A stretch of DNA of 55,457 bases from Oscillatoriales cyanobacterium (GCA_004293365.1 RDYN01000050.1:1-55457); one strand, 5' to 3'; numbered from the stretch's first letter, positions 15,754-26,264 are shown. The notes: generated by a model from the sequence alone, not told the origin. A program made the numbers and translations.

Positions 15754-17670
15754 ATGACCGCACAAACCCCCGTACAATTCCAAGACAGTTTCGACATCAT
15801 CGTAGTAGGTGGCGGACACTCCGGCTGCGAAGCCGCCCTCGCCACATCTCGCCTCGGATGCCGCACGCTTTTACTCACCCTCAACCTCGACAAAATTGCG
15901 TGGCAACCCTGCAACCCAGCCGTCGGCGGCCCCGCTAAAACTCAACTTACCAACGAAGTCGATGCCCTAGGCGGAGAAATCGGCAAAATGGCCGATCGCA
16001 CCTACCTGCAAAAACGCATCCTCAACTCTTCCAGAGGCCCCGCAGTTTGGGCGCTCAGAGCACAAACAGACAAGCGGGAATACGCCGCCGTCATGAACAA
16101 TATTGTCGAAAATCAACTTAATTTGACCGTCCGCGAAGCGATGGTAACAGACTTAGTTTTGGGCAAAAACGAAGAAGTAATCGGCGTTGAAACATACTTC
16201 GGCGTTGCCTTTGAATGCAAAGCCGTAATTCTCACCACAGGAACTTTTTTAGGCGGTACAATTTGGGTGGGCAACAAGTCGATGCCCGCCGGACGCGCCG
16301 GAGAATTTGCAGCCGTCGGTTTGACGGAAACTCTCAACCGCTTGGGCTTTGAAACAGGCCGCTTGAAAACAGGAACTCCGGCCAGAGTTGACAAGCGCAC
16401 TCTCGATTACTCTAACCTGGAACCGCAGCCCGGAGATGCAGATGTTCGCTGGTTTAGTTTCGATCCAGAAGCTTGGGTGGAACGGGAACAAATGCCCTGC
16501 TATTTAACTCGAACCACGCCAGCAACTCACCAGTTAATTAGAGACAACTTGCACCTTTCTCCGGTTTACGGCGGCTGGGTTGATGCGAAGGGGCCGCGCT
16601 ATTGTCCGAGTATTGAAGATAAGATTGTGCGCTTTGCAGATAAGGAAAGCCACCAGATTTTTATTGAACCGGAAGGTAGGGATATTCCTGAACTTTATAT
16701 CCAAGGTTTTTCGACTGGTTTACCGGAAAGTTTGCAGTTGCAAATGCTGCGGACTCTTCCGGGTTTGGAAAACTGCAAGATGATGCGCCCTGCTTATGCT
16801 GTGGAGTACGATTATTTGCCGGCAACTCAGTGCTTTCCGACTCTGATGACTAAGAAGATTCAAGGGCTGTTTTGCGCGGGACAGGTGAACGGTACGACGG
16901 GATATGAGGAGGCGGCTGCACAGGGGATTGTCGCGGGGATTAATGCGGCTCGGTTTGCGAAAAATCAGGAGATGGTTGTGTTTCCCCGCGAGCAAAGTTA
17001 TATCGGCACTTTGATTGACGATTTGTGCACGAAGGATTTGCGGGAACCTTACCGGATGCTGACTTCGCGATCGGAATACCGGCTGTTGTTGCGATCGGAC
17101 AATGCCGATCAACGCTTGACTCCGCTTGGACGGGAAATTGGCTTAATTTGCGATCGGCGCTGGGAGTTATTCGAGCGCAAACAAGCTAATATTGTGGCGG
17201 AAAAAGCCCGTTTGTACTCGACTCGGGTAAAAGAACACGAGGATGTTGGTAAAGCAATTTTTGCTGACACTCAACAAGCAATTAAAGGTTCAATAACTCT
17301 GGCTGACTTGCTGCGCCGTCCCGGTTTTCACTACGTCGATTTAGAACGGCACAATTTAGGCAATTCGAGCCTACAATTAGCTGAGAAAGAGGGTGCAGAA
17401 ATTGACATCAAATATTCCGGTTATTTGCAAAAACAGCAAAATCAAATTGATGAAATTGTCAGACACGAACGCCGCCAATTACCTGCGGATTTGGATTATA
17501 TGGCAATCACAACTCTCTCGAAGGAGTCGCGGGAAAAGTTGACTAAAATTAGACCCTTGACTATTGGCCAAGCGGCGAGAATTGGCGGGGTGAATCCGGC
17601 TGATGTTAATGCTTTGTTGATTTATCTGGAAGTGCAAAACCGCAAGCAGCCGGCTGCTGTGGGAAAATGA
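15754..17670 (+). CDS. mnmG: tRNA uridine-5-carboxymethylaminomethyl modification enzyme MnmG (GidA)
   Basis: FAD-dependent enzyme of 638 residues. With MnmE it installs the carboxymethylaminomethyl group at wobble U34 of several tRNAs. The N-terminal dinucleotide-binding motif [12 protein letters not shown] and the family signature [12 protein letters not shown] are present. Further conserved blocks include [35 protein letters not shown], and, in the C-terminal helical domain, [12 protein letters not shown]. Length and all landmarks are normal. The gene stands alone between accessory regions. Confidence 0.97.
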   Translation: MTAQTPVQFQDSFDIIVVGGGHSGCEAALATSRLGCRTLLLTLNLDKIAWQPCNPAVGGPAKTQLTNEVDALGGEIGKMADRTYLQKRILNSSRGPAVWALRAQTDKREYAAVMNNIVENQLNLTVREAMVTDLVLGKNEEVIGVETYFGVAFECKAVILTTGTFLGGTIWVGNKSMPAGRAGEFAAVGLTETLNRLGFETGRLKTGTPARVDKRTLDYSNLEPQPGDADVRWFSFDPEAWVEREQMPCYLTRTTPATHQLIRDNLHLSPVYGGWVDAKGPRYCPSIEDKIVRFADKESHQIFIEPEGRDIPELYIQGFSTGLPESLQLQMLRTLPGLENCKMMRPAYAVEYDYLPATQCFPTLMTKKIQGLFCAGQVNGTTGYEEAAAQGIVAGINAARFAKNQEMVVFPREQSYIGTLIDDLCTKDLREPYRMLTSRSEYRLLLRSDNADQRLTPLGREIGLICDRRWELFERKQANIVAEKARLYSTRVKEHEDVGKAIFADTQQAIKGSITLADLLRRPGFHYVDLERHNLGNSSLQLAEKEGAEIDIKYSGYLQKQQNQIDEIVRHERRQLPADLDYMAITTLSKESREKLTKIRPLTIGQAARIGGVNPADVNALLIYLEVQNRKQPAAVGK

Positions 17671-18225
17671 ATACATAGAACCACAAATGGCTCGACTTTG
17701 CCTTAATTGTTGGCTCAATTGTACGGGATATCCGCAGGGACACGGCCATACCGTGTCCGGTACGGGACTCGGCAATTTTTAATAGCCCTATGGATGACTT
17801 GAAGTTCAATTAGCCATTTCCTAAATCTGCTGATTAGCACGTCTTTTTTTATGGTTGTAAAGGAAGTTGGAATCAGGATATGTTATTGAAACGATCAACT
17901 TTAGCGCGATGCTGGATTGCAGAAACCTGTGTACGCGGTAAGGTTGGTGAAATACGATTTGAACATATCGAGAATGGCTTCATTAGCAAATTTGTTGCAC
18001 CCACTTGGTCTGAATCAATTACTTGCCAGAAATTGACAAAATACAAAATATGTGGTATATTAGGATTAGATAATCTGCTCGTTCTGCCTTTACAAATTAA
18101 TGTTAATTTGTACAGCGTTTATTGTCGTTAGCGAAGTTTATAGAGGCGATCGCTTAGTGTTTAATGCTAAAGTGTTTGAATATTTTTAGATAAGGTTTCA
18201 TTGGTAGGTATTTTGGTGAATCAGC
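17671..18225. other. intergenic stretch with a GGACACGG hairpin
   Basis: A perfect 8-bp hairpin, GGACACGG with CCGTGTCC, lies at about 17737-17757; it could terminate mnmG, although no T run follows at once. An 83-codon open frame at 17880-18131 shows no recognisable motif, no good ribosome site and weak coding character, so I do not call it. Confidence 0.5.
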
Positions 18226-18669
18226 ATGGGAAAATTTATCAACCTCAACAACACTCACATCATTGATATTGCTGAAATTCAATCTATCGAGTTTACGACC
18301 AAAGAAATAGGAACTCTTTATGGTATGAGCAAATTAGCTCAACGTTACACTCAACTAACCGGAAAACAAATTGATATTTTCCAGGGAACAAAGCTTAAGG
18401 GAACCTACGACAAGATTGAAATTGAGTTAAAAAGTGGTCATATAATTAAGATTGAGGACTTCGATCTGAAGAATTTAAGAGAGTATCTTATTTCATTGTT
18501 AGGATCTGTCAAATATTTTGAGTGTGCGGAACTTAAATATACGAAGCCAGATTCAGATGTATATATAGATGGCAAAATAGAGGTTGAAGCGCAATTAACA
18601 ACGGGCGATTATCCTCTAGACTTAGCTTTGATAACTAATGATACAATTGATGTAAAGATCGAAAAATAA
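18226..18669 (+). CDS. hypothetical protein
   Basis: Protein of 147 residues that I do not recognise. It is predicted soluble and beta/alpha mixed, rich in I, K, E and D, without signal peptide or cysteine motifs. It begins MGKFINLNNTHIIDIAEI, a style seen in small accessory proteins, and ends acidic. The gene is followed after 25 bases by the DUF433/DUF5615 pair in the same direction and may be transcribed with it. The composition is more A/T-rich than in mnmG. Function unknown. Confidence 0.6.
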   Translation: MGKFINLNNTHIIDIAEIQSIEFTTKEIGTLYGMSKLAQRYTQLTGKQIDIFQGTKLKGTYDKIEIELKSGHIIKIEDFDLKNLREYLISLLGSVKYFECAELKYTKPDSDVYIDGKIEVEAQLTTGDYPLDLALITNDTIDVKIEK

Positions 18670-18694
18670 TCGAAGTAGTAACTTGGTAGAGCCT

Positions 18695-19027
18695 ATGACA
18701 TTAGCAATTGCGATCGAACCAGCACCTTTAGAAATTGATGCTCGTGGCGTTGTACGAGTCGGTAAAACTCGCGTCACCCTAGACACCGTTGTGATGGCTT
18801 TCCTGGAAGGTGCTACAGCAGAAGAGATTGGAGAGCAATACACATCTCTTCAGATCCAAGATATTTATTCAACCATTGGTTACTACTTGAGACATCAGGC
18901 TGAAGTAGATGCTTATCTTTTAGAACGTCAACATCAAGCAGCAGCAATTCGGCAGGAAACTGAGCAGCGTTTTAATCCGATGGGAATACGAGCTCGGTTA
19001 TTGGCTAGACGAGATAGGCAGAGGTAA
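18695..19027 (+). CDS. DUF433 antitoxin-like protein
   Basis: Protein of 110 residues from the ATG at 18695 (a TTG four codons upstream is less likely). DUF433 signatures are present: VGKTRVTLDTVVMAFLEGAT, followed by AEEIGEQYTSLQIQDIYSTI and GYYLRHQAEVDAYL. The C-terminus is basic (RARLLARRDRQR). DUF433 proteins are small DNA-binding partners that often precede DUF5615 genes, and such pairs are predicted toxin-antitoxin modules. The partner follows after 6 bases. The role is inferred from the pairing. Confidence 0.85.
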   Translation: MTLAIAIEPAPLEIDARGVVRVGKTRVTLDTVVMAFLEGATAEEIGEQYTSLQIQDIYSTIGYYLRHQAEVDAYLLERQHQAAAIRQETEQRFNPMGIRARLLARRDRQR

Positions 19028-19033
19028 TCTAAC

Positions 19034-19387
19034 ATGGTTCGATTCCTGGCTGACGAGAATTTTAATAATCAGATTGTTCGCGGTATTTTTCGGCAGAGTC
19101 GTGATGTTGATATTGTGCGCGTTCAAGATGTGGAATTATCAGGAGCTGACGATCCAACTGTTTTAGAATGGGCTGCACAGCAAGGGCGTATTGTCCTAAC
19201 CCATGATGTTGCCACGACGATCGCTTTTGCTTACGAACGGATTGAATCAAAATTGTCTATGCCTGGATTATTTGAAGTAAGCCGCCGAGTCTCAGTGGGG
19301 TTAGCAATCGAGGAAATTATACTGATTGCTGAGTGCAGTATTGAGGGAGAATGGGAGGGGCAAGTTAGGTTTCTTCCTTTACGATAG
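19034..19387 (+). CDS. DUF5615 PIN-like putative toxin
   Basis: Protein of 117 residues. MVRFLADENFNNQIVRGIFR supplies the first acidic residues, DDPTVLEWAAQQGRIVLTHD the second and third; D-E-N, and T-H-D after a central beta strand, are the marks of the Mut7-C/PIN-like DUF5615 family. A PIN-type fold suggests RNase activity, which would make it the toxin of a pair with the preceding DUF433 gene. The 6-base spacing implies co-translation. Activity has not been shown for this family as far as I know. Confidence 0.85.
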   Translation: MVRFLADENFNNQIVRGIFRQSRDVDIVRVQDVELSGADDPTVLEWAAQQGRIVLTHDVATTIAFAYERIESKLSMPGLFEVSRRVSVGLAIEEIILIAECSIEGEWEGQVRFLPLR

Positions 19388-19488
19388 AAGGATCAAAATG
19401 TTACCGAATACTGCACAGTGCAAGAGTGCCGCCCAAATTCCCAGTCAGAAACCGCGTTTCTCATTCAAGAGGGGGTAAGTCCAGCAGA

Positions 19489-19507
19489 CGGACAAAAATA
19501 TTGTCCG
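19489..19507 (-). terminator. hairpin between convergent DUF5615 and guaA genes
   Basis: CGGACAA and TTGTCCG form a perfect 7-bp stem with a 5-base A/T loop. It lies 24 bases after the guaA stop. The nearby palindrome AGAAACCGCGTTTCT (19447-19461) belongs to a repeat common in this genome type. Confidence 0.5.
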
Positions 19508-19530
19508 CCCACTCAATAGCTAACTAGCAA

Positions 19531-21144
19531 TCATTCCCACTCGATCGTACCAGGCGGCTTAGAAGTAATATCGTAAACCACCCGATTAACGCCCTTAACC
19601 TCATTCACAATCCGGTTCGAGATCAATTCCAACAAATCGTATGGAACCCGCGCCCAGTCAGCCGTCATCCCATCTTCGCTGGTGATAAATCGCAGAACGA
19701 TCGGGTAAGCATAGGTGCGCTGATCGCCCATAACCCCTACACTGCGAATCGGCAGCAAAACTGCAAAAGCTTGCCAAAGTTCGCCGTACAATCCGTGGCG
19801 GTTGATTTCTTGGCGCACGATGAAATCAGCATCCCGCAAAATATTCAGCCTCTCTGCGGTAACTTCTCCCGTAATCCGAATCGCCAATCCCGGGCCCGGG
19901 AAAGGTTGTCGGTTGACGATTTCTTCCGGAAGCCCGATCGATCTGCCGACTTTTCGCACCTCATCCTTAAACAACTTTCGCAGCGGTTCGATCAGCTTAA
20001 AACACAAATCTTTAGGTAATCCGCCCACATTGTGGTGGCTTTTAATCTTAACAGCAACTCGTTCGCCGCTTTTCGGGTCTACATTCGTGTCAGCCGACTC
20101 AATCACATCCGGGTAAAGAGTACCTTGCGCGAGGTAATCGAAGGGGCCGAGGCGCTTCGATTCTTCTTCAAATACACTGATAAATTCGTGGCCGATCCGC
20201 TTGCGTTTTACTTCCGGATCGGTAACGCCTTCAAGCTGAGCCAAAAAGCGCTCGCGAGCCAGAACGTACTGCACCGGAATGTGGAATTCCTCTTGAAATA
20301 ATTTCACCAACCGTTCCGGTTCCTGCTTGCGCATAAACCCTTGGTCGATAAACATACAGGTAAGTTGGTCGCCGATCGCCTTGTGCAGCAAAAAAGCCAA
20401 AGTCGAAGAATCAACCCCGCCAGATAGAGCCAACAAAACTCGTTGATCTCCCACTCTGGCGCGAATTTCGCGAATAGTTTCCTCAACAAAAGTAGCCGTC
20501 GTCCAAGTCGGTTCGCACTCGCAAATATGGTAAACAAAATTGCGAATCAAAGCTTGTCCGCCGATCGAGTGAACCACTTCTGGGTGAAACTGCACCCCGT
20601 ACAAATTTTTCTCGTGGTTAGCAACAGCCGCAGACGGAGTATTGTCAGTGTGAGCGAGAATCTCAAAACCCGCCGGCAATTCGTTACAGGAGTCTCCGTG
20701 GCTCATCCACATCGTCGTGCCTTCTTCGACATTTGTGAGCAAATCCGTAGGATCGTCAATAAATAGCGATGCCTTGCCGTATTCGGCTAACTTAGCTCGC
20801 TCAACAGTCCCGCCGAGTTGCTTTACCATCAACTGCATCCCGTAGCAGACGCCCAACACCGGTATTCCCAGATTCCAAATTTCCGGGTCGCATTGGGGAG
20901 CTCTTTCATCGTATACAGAACTCGGGCCTCCTGAAAGAATAATTCCTTTAGGATTGATAGTTCTTAACTGTTCTGCGGTAGTGCGGTAAGAAATAACTTC
21001 TGAATATACTTGAGTTTCGCGAATGCGGCGAGCAATCAGTTCGGAATATTGCGAACCGAAGTCGAGAATCACGATCGTCTGGCGATCGATTTGTCCCAGA
21101 GAATAGTTGGTGAGGTCGGATTCAGTTTCTATTTGAGTAGTCAC
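19531..21144 (-). CDS. guaA: GMP synthase (glutamine-hydrolysing)
   Basis: Enzyme of 537 residues that converts XMP to GMP with glutamine and ATP. The N-terminal class I amidotransferase domain shows ILSGGPSSV, the nucleophile elbow GVCYGMQLM (catalytic Cys) and [11 protein letters not shown] (His/Glu of the triad). The ATP-pyrophosphatase domain begins at [15 protein letters not shown] (P-loop SGGVDS). The C-terminal dimerisation domain ends in the canonical [13 protein letters not shown]. All landmarks and the length are normal. The gene is preceded at 335 bp by cbiD in the same direction, a neighbour pair seen in other cyanobacteria. Confidence 0.98.
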   Translation of the reverse strand: MTTQIETESDLTNYSLGQIDRQTIVILDFGSQYSELIARRIRETQVYSEVISYRTTAEQLRTINPKGIILSGGPSSVYDERAPQCDPEIWNLGIPVLGVCYGMQLMVKQLGGTVERAKLAEYGKASLFIDDPTDLLTNVEEGTTMWMSHGDSCNELPAGFEILAHTDNTPSAAVANHEKNLYGVQFHPEVVHSIGGQALIRNFVYHICECEPTWTTATFVEETIREIRARVGDQRVLLALSGGVDSSTLAFLLHKAIGDQLTCMFIDQGFMRKQEPERLVKLFQEEFHIPVQYVLARERFLAQLEGVTDPEVKRKRIGHEFISVFEEESKRLGPFDYLAQGTLYPDVIESADTNVDPKSGERVAVKIKSHHNVGGLPKDLCFKLIEPLRKLFKDEVRKVGRSIGLPEEIVNRQPFPGPGLAIRITGEVTAERLNILRDADFIVRQEINRHGLYGELWQAFAVLLPIRSVGVMGDQRTYAYPIVLRFITSEDGMTADWARVPYDLLELISNRIVNEVKGVNRVVYDITSKPPGTIEWE

Positions 21145-21479
21145 GGTGATTGGGTAGTTGCTAATTGCTAATTGGGCATAACGTAGCGGGGGTATTTGTC
21201 GCCGCCTGAGTCCAAAACCGAGGTCTGCGAACGACTTTTAGTCGCCAGCAATAAATCTTATTTGTACTAGATTGCTGCTAGTGATTTTGATAAATTAATA
21301 GGGTCGGCGACCAGTATAGATTTACTTCGAGCTTTACCCTAATTAATTGAACCATTGCATCATAAATTGCCTCAATAAGCAACCTAGTATAATTAAGGTC
21401 TAGGGACTGAGAATTATTACTTGTTAAATATTATCTCTGACTGATGTTTTAAACAGAAATCAGGGATATTCACACCACA
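21145..21479. other. intergenic stretch between cbiD and guaA
   Basis: No gene seen. It should carry the guaA promoter and leader. No purine-riboswitch-like core and no perfect promoter hexamer pair was recognised. The part next to cbiD is A/T-rich with a weak hairpin (about 21435-21460). Confidence 0.4.
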
Positions 21480-22655
21480 TTAACAAATTTGCGTCAAAAA
21501 TGTATCCCCTGTGTCACTCTTAACAATTATTTTGCGATCGCGCCCAAACATCACTGAGCCCACGGGGATACGCTGGTTAGTGTGAGTAAAAATGCAATCG
21601 GACGATCGCAAGTCAATTTCTCGGGCAATATCGCCGTAAATTCGATCGACCCAATGGCTGTTAGTTGTCGCATCCAGAGCCCGCAGTTGCCCGAGAGCAT
21701 CTTCGGCTGTCGCCGCCCCAAAAATCGCGGAACACGCATCGGCGGGCATTCCAGCTCGAGCGCAGAAAGCTGTCAAAATTTCCCGGCGCCCGTCAGCGAG
21801 GTGATGGTGAGTGTGAAAAATCCCCGCCGCCAATTTCATCAGTTTACCGTGATAGCCAAACAGCAAGATCGATCGCACCCCCTGACATCCAGCCTCTGCC
21901 AGCAGCGGGCCGAGCCAGTTAGCAGTTTTCACCAGCCGCTGAGGATCGATGCCCAGTTGTCGCGCCAAATCCAAGCCATTTTCGCCGATGCAAAACACTA
22001 AAGTGTCAAACAGTTCGGCTTTTTGTTGCAGTTGTTCGCGGTAAACTTCCAACTGTCCGGGGGCACTCAGGGGTTGAGAAATCCCAGTTGTACCCAGCAG
22101 CGAAAGTCCTTCGACGACGCCGAAAGCTTCGTTAGAAGTGCGGGTGGCTAGCTGGCGCCCCAAGGGCAAAATCAGCGTGACAAAAATTCTCTCTCCCGGT
22201 GCCAGTTGTTGGCCCAGATTCGATCGCAGCAGCCGCATCGCGTAATCATAGATTGCCGCTCCACCACCTACTTTGTGATGTCCAATTCCCTCGCCCCCAA
22301 CAATCACAATCTGCTCCCCCTCTCCCCCATTCTCCCCCTCTCCCCCTCTCCCCCTCTCCCCCTCTCCCTCTCCCAGCAATTCCACCATTGCCCAAACGGG
22401 CGTATTGCGAGTCAGATCGAGGTTGTCTCCCGGATCGGAGCGAGTCACGCCTAAAGCTGTACCAGCTTTGAGTACAGATGCTTGTTCGATCGCAATTTCT
22501 GCCGTGATTGGCGGTTCCAGTAAATTTACTGATACGGTATCTACAGACTGAGTACCTGCGCGCAAGCACTGCAAAGCTGCAAGTGCCGCCGCACAGGCAA
22601 ATACTGGCAGTGTATACCCGGATAAAGGTTGAGTTTTTGTCACAAAATGCAGCAA
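21480..22655 (-). CDS. cbiD: cobalt-precorrin-5B (C1)-methyltransferase CbiD, with a low-complexity insert
   Basis: Enzyme of 391 residues of the anaerobic cobalamin branch. It methylates C1 of cobalt-precorrin-5B using AdoMet. Family blocks include FACAAALAALQCL near the N-terminus, KAGTALGVTRSDPGDNLDLT, VGGEGIGHHKVGGG, GTTGISQPLS, and LLFGYHGKLMKLAAGIFHTH with the conserved H. Between AMVELL and QIVIVGG there is an insert of about 17 residues made only of G, E, R and N, encoded by a CTCCCC-type microsatellite (22312-22373). The insert keeps the frame. The rest of the protein is of normal length, and a surface-loop expansion is the simplest reading. Confidence 0.93.
   Translation of the reverse strand: MLHFVTKTQPLSGYTLPVFACAAALAALQCLRAGTQSVDTVSVNLLEPPITAEIAIEQASVLKAGTALGVTRSDPGDNLDLTRNTPVWAMVELLGEGEGERGRGGEGENGGEGEQIVIVGGEGIGHHKVGGGAAIYDYAMRLLRSNLGQQLAPGERIFVTLILPLGRQLATRTSNEAFGVVEGLSLLGTTGISQPLSAPGQLEVYREQLQQKAELFDTLVFCIGENGLDLARQLGIDPQRLVKTANWLGPLLAEAGCQGVRSILLFGYHGKLMKLAAGIFHTHHHLADGRREILTAFCARAGMPADACSAIFGAATAEDALGQLRALDATTNSHWVDRIYGDIAREIDLRSSDCIFTHTNQRIPVGSVMFGRDRKIIVKSDTGDTFLTQIC
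22312..22373. repeat. CTCCCC-type microsatellite inside cbiD
   Basis: Plus-strand runs of CCCCCTCT/CCCTCTC units, expanded within the coding region. They are read on the minus strand as alternating Gly-Glu and Gly-Arg codons. Confidence 0.85.
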
Positions 22656-22805
22656 TCCTTAAATTAGTTGGCGATCGACATCACGGTGTGGTAGTGATAC
22701 CCCTCAAACATTTAAGCTTAATTCTAGGGTTTGATATTATTAGCAGTTAGCGTCATTTGTGTCAAGCAAGAATTTTGTCATGCCTGTTGTCTTGAAGCAA
22801 GCAAC

Positions 22806-23167
22806 ATTTTTTTTCAGGTGCGATCGAGCGCAACCTACTCCGAAGTCCTACCGGGACCTGCGGCGGATTTTCACAAAACACCCGAAATACTGAGCGCCAG
22901 CGCGTCCTAGAGCAACAAACTGATTCCCCGAATCAATTACAAATACTCCTAGATTTCCAAGTTAATTTGGAGCAAGCTTTTGAAAGGGCCGCTCTGAGAG
23001 TTGTTGTGGATATGCAGCCAGTGGATGCCCTCGCCCCAGATGGAATAGCCGCGATCGCCCGAGGGCTGGAGTTAGCAGCTATACTCGGCAAGTCGATCGT
23101 CTTTGATTCTATAGATTTAGTCAGCTATAGAACCCATTTGACATCTTTGAGTTTTTGGGTTGGGTGA
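22806..23167 (+). pseudogene. open frame without start, probable gene remnant
   Basis: A frame open for about 120 codons reads through QLQILLDFQVNLEQAFERA and DALAPDGIAAIARGLELA to GKSIVFDSIDLVS before ending in the repeat block. The composition is protein-like, but no ATG with a ribosome site precedes it; the first in-frame start codon is a TTG at 22967. I do not recognise the family. It may be the truncated C-terminal part of a gene whose 5' half has been lost. Confidence 0.35.
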
Positions 23168-23320
23168 CGATAAATAAGCCAGAGAAACCGATTTCACGCC
23201 TATTTACGCTCATGTCGAGAAACCGGGTTTCTACGAGTTTTTGGGTTGGGTGACGAGAAATAAGCCAGAGAAACCCGGTTTCTGGGATTTACGCAAAATA
23301 GATATCAAATGGGTTCTATA
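23145..23320. repeat. repeat block with AGAAACCGGGTTTCT palindromes
   Basis: Two copies of GTTTTTGGGTTGGGTGACGA (23150 and 23239), each followed by ATAAGCCAGAGAAACC, flank palindromes of the type GAGAAACCGGGTTTCT. The same palindrome recurs at 35709-35725 and, as a variant, at 19447. The stretch 23320-23741 that follows contains no convincing gene, only a short hairpin of repeated AGCTTGAAAGCTAGACTGGC type (23560-23590) and an ATCTAAA tandem run (23706-23740). Confidence 0.7.
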
Positions 23321-23741
23321 TAGGTTTGAGAACCGAGTGGAAGAGCTGGCGCGAAATTTGTTTTGGCCCTTGGGGCGACTTGTTCGAGGGGGAATTCGAG
23401 CAATTTTTGACAGACGAAATGTTGCGATCGCTTCCTTGTGAAGCCGTAAAACCTACTTTTTTACAATTTGCCAAATTATATCTTCCAAGCGGTTGATGTC
23501 CCAGCGATCGCTTGTCATCTATATTCATAACAATTACCCGGAAGTGCCAGTCTAGCTTTCAAGATGTTAGCTTGAAAGCTAGACTGGCTTTATCTTACTA
23601 CGTGAACTCAGCAATTTTCAGCATGATTAAATTGTATTGACGCCCGTGCGCGAACAATAATTTAATCGCCAACCAGCCCCAAACCTCGACCAAACAAGGA
23701 TTGTGCAAATCTAAAATCTAAAATCTAAAATCTAAAATCCT

Positions 23742-25178
23742 ATGACTATGGTTGAACCAGTCGCAGAGTTAAATGAGCCTCTAGCTCTTCAAACTTCAGA
23801 AATATTAGAAAAGACAATATTTCAGCTCGTTCGACCTGCAAAAACAGCTCTCAAAATTCCTAAACAAGACATTCGATCGACCCTCAAAGCCTCAACAATA
23901 GACGGCGTTTTTGCCACTGTCTTCGAGTCGGCGACCGGGGGCGTGCTGCTGAGCAACTTCTTGCTGCAACTCGGCGCCAGCAGTGTGGAAATAGGTATAT
24001 TATCTGCTATTCCGATGGTGGTAAATCTCCTGCAACCATTAGGAGCCTACATCGCCGATCGCACAACCAGCCGCCACTGGTACAACCTAGGAATATTCGG
24101 CGTGTCGCGGCTGCTGTGGCTGTTGCTCGCGGTGGCAATTGTTTGGGGCCCGCAGCACGCGGACTCGCACCAACTGCTGCAATGGACTCTGGTAACAGTC
24201 GTAGCAGCTAGCGTGCTGGGAGCTTTTGCCAATTCTAACTGGTTTAGTTGGATGGCTGCCGTGGTTCCTCACCGCTTGCGGGGACGCTATTTTGGCTTTC
24301 GCAACAGTGCTACGAGCTTGATTAGTTTGGTGGGAGTGCCGTTGATGGGACTGTGCGCGTCAACTTGGGGCGCCGATCGAATGGACGGCTACGGGATCGT
24401 GTTATTTGTCGGTGTTTTGGCGGGAATGATTAGTTTGGCCTGTCAATTCTTCATGGTGGATGTGAACCCGCAGGCATACCGAAAAGATGCAGAGAGCGAT
24501 CGAGTTCCAGACAAAAAAGAAAAAGCTTTAACAGATTTTGTGCCTTCGATCCTGAAAGATTCTAATTTCTTAATGTTTCTGGTTTACTTCAGCGTGTGGA
24601 CGTTTGCAGTTAATCTCAGCGCGCCTTTTTTTAATATCTACCTGCTGAAAGATTTAAGCTTGGATGTGAGTTTGGTGACGACTTACAACAGCTTGAGTTC
24701 TGGGGCAAATCTGCTGCTGCTGATGTTTTGGGGCAAATTGGCCGATCGCTGGGGAAATCGCCCCTTGCTAATTGCGGTGGGGCTGGTGGTAGCCCTAACG
24801 CCTTTGCTGTGGTTGGGTACGGGCAATTACCCATTTGCCCTGTGGGTGTGGCTGCCGCTGCTGCACTTGCTCGGGGGAACGACTCTAGGGGCGATCGCCC
24901 TGTGTACTAACAACATTCAAATGGAAATCGCGCCCCATCAGCAACCATCGACTTATTTTGCGATCGCCGCAGCAGTTTCGGGAGTAGCTGGGGCCTTGGG
25001 AACTACCGCCGGCGGCTTTCTCGCCGAACTTCCGGGCATGAGTTTGGGGGCGCTGTTTGCCCTCTCGGCTGCTGTGCGGCTGGTGGGCTTGCTGCCGTTG
25101 ATTTTGGTACGAGAACCGCGCAGCTTGTCGCTAAGGTCGATCGTCCCGACTTTTCTACAATTCAAATTCAACGATTAA
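23742..25178 (+). CDS. major facilitator superfamily transporter
   Basis: Membrane protein of 478 residues. A hydrophilic N-terminus of about 60 residues precedes roughly 12 membrane segments. MFS landmarks are visible: a loop after helix 2 (GAYIADRTTSRHW), HRLRGRYFGFRNSATSLISL in the middle of the first half, and FWGKLADRWGNRPLL at the start of the second half, which is the G-x-x-x-D-R-x-G-R-like motif A. The substrate is unknown. A tandem ATCTAAA run abuts the start codon, leaving little space for a normal ribosome site. It is monocistronic, with palindromic repeats downstream. Confidence 0.9.
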   Translation: MTMVEPVAELNEPLALQTSEILEKTIFQLVRPAKTALKIPKQDIRSTLKASTIDGVFATVFESATGGVLLSNFLLQLGASSVEIGILSAIPMVVNLLQPLGAYIADRTTSRHWYNLGIFGVSRLLWLLLAVAIVWGPQHADSHQLLQWTLVTVVAASVLGAFANSNWFSWMAAVVPHRLRGRYFGFRNSATSLISLVGVPLMGLCASTWGADRMDGYGIVLFVGVLAGMISLACQFFMVDVNPQAYRKDAESDRVPDKKEKALTDFVPSILKDSNFLMFLVYFSVWTFAVNLSAPFFNIYLLKDLSLDVSLVTTYNSLSSGANLLLLMFWGKLADRWGNRPLLIAVGLVVALTPLLWLGTGNYPFALWVWLPLLHLLGGTTLGAIALCTNNIQMEIAPHQQPSTYFAIAAAVSGVAGALGTTAGGFLAELPGMSLGALFALSAAVRLVGLLPLILVREPRSLSLRSIVPTFLQFKFND

Positions 25179-25199
25179 TATTATTTCCCAAGATAACTA

Positions 25200-25375
25200 T
25201 CGTCCGGTTCGATCGTTCGGACTTCAGTCCGCATCATTACTATAACTAATCGGTTTGTAGTGAGAACTTTAGTCCGCATCATTACTATAACTAACCGGTT
25301 TGTAGTGAGGACTTTAGTCCGCATCATTATTAGGACTAAAGTCCTTACTACAAACCGTTACAGATTCTGGATCGT
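25200..25375. repeat. dispersed palindromic repeat, three tandem units
   Basis: Units built on GGACTTCAGTCCGCATCATT and GGTTTGTAGTGAGGACTTTA repeat about every 64 bp and end in an inverted copy (GGACTAAAGTCCTTACTAC). The family matches 5200-5403 and 41999-42066. The rest of the gap to rpsD (25376-25609) is A/T-rich with short ACTGATGACTAATGAC-like repeats and no gene. Confidence 0.8.
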
Positions 25376-25609
25376 TGACCGGACATAAATAATATAACGG
25401 CCAACAACTAACTGTTAAAAGTTAATTATTGACCGTCACAAAGCTTTTTTCAGCCTTCAGCATAGCTGTTTGTTCCTAAAAAATTAGTCCTCAGTCCTTA
25501 GCCCTCATTATTCAGTAACAATAAACCAATAATTTGGTACATACCCAATTATTAATTTTTTGCTAGCAACTAACTGATGACTAATGACCAACGACTGATG
25601 ACTAATAAA

Positions 25610-26218
25610 TTAAGCTTGACGCGAGTAGTATTCAACCACTAGCAGTTCGTTAATCTGAAGAGCAATCCATTCGCGTTCGACAACGCCGTTAACTTTGCCA
25701 ACCAGTTTTTGCTTGTCAAATTCCAAGTGACTGGGCAAGTGAGCCAAGCCTGGATCTTTGAGGTTAGCTTCAATCATTGCACGGGAGCGTTCTCTGTTTT
25801 TCACAGCAACCACATCACCGGGCTTGCACTGATAGCTAGCGATATTGACTTCACGATCGTTCACAGTAATGTGACCGTGATTTACCAATTGTCTAGCGGA
25901 CGGAATGGTTGGAGCCATTCCCATCCGAAACACAGTATTGTCCAAGCGCATTTCCAAAAATTGCAGTAACACTTGACCTGTGGAACCCGTCACACGGCGG
26001 GCTTTGCGGACATAACGGAGCAATTGGCGTTCCGTCACACCGTAATTGAAACGTAGTTTTTGCTTTTCTTGCAAGCGAACCGCGTACTCAGAAAGCTTTT
26101 TGCGGTTTTGACCGTGCTGCCCAGGCGGATAATCCCGTCTGGGAGTTTTGCGGGTTAGACCGGGCAACTCTTTCAGGCGACGGACGATTCTTAATCGGGG
26201 GCCTCGATATCGAGACAT
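25610..26218 (-). CDS. rpsD: 30S ribosomal protein S4
   Basis: Protein of 202 residues that binds the 5' domain of 16S rRNA and nucleates small-subunit assembly. It starts [20 protein letters not shown] and contains [20 protein letters not shown] and the S4 RNA-binding domain ([20 protein letters not shown], then [13 protein letters not shown]). The four-cysteine zinc site of some S4 proteins is absent, as is usual in cyanobacteria. The length is normal. It stands alone, as expected for cyanobacteria. Confidence 0.98.
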   Translation of the reverse strand: MSRYRGPRLRIVRRLKELPGLTRKTPRRDYPPGQHGQNRKKLSEYAVRLQEKQKLRFNYGVTERQLLRYVRKARRVTGSTGQVLLQFLEMRLDNTVFRMGMAPTIPSARQLVNHGHITVNDREVNIASYQCKPGDVVAVKNRERSRAMIEANLKDPGLAHLPSHLEFDKQKLVGKVNGVVEREWIALQINELLVVEYYSRQA

Positions 26219-26264
26219 TTATTTTCCTCTCTAATCTCTGTATGCAATTTTATGCAGACTCTAT

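Noticed and set aside
17880..18131. 83-codon open frame
   Set aside because: No recognisable motif and weak coding character; left as intergenic.
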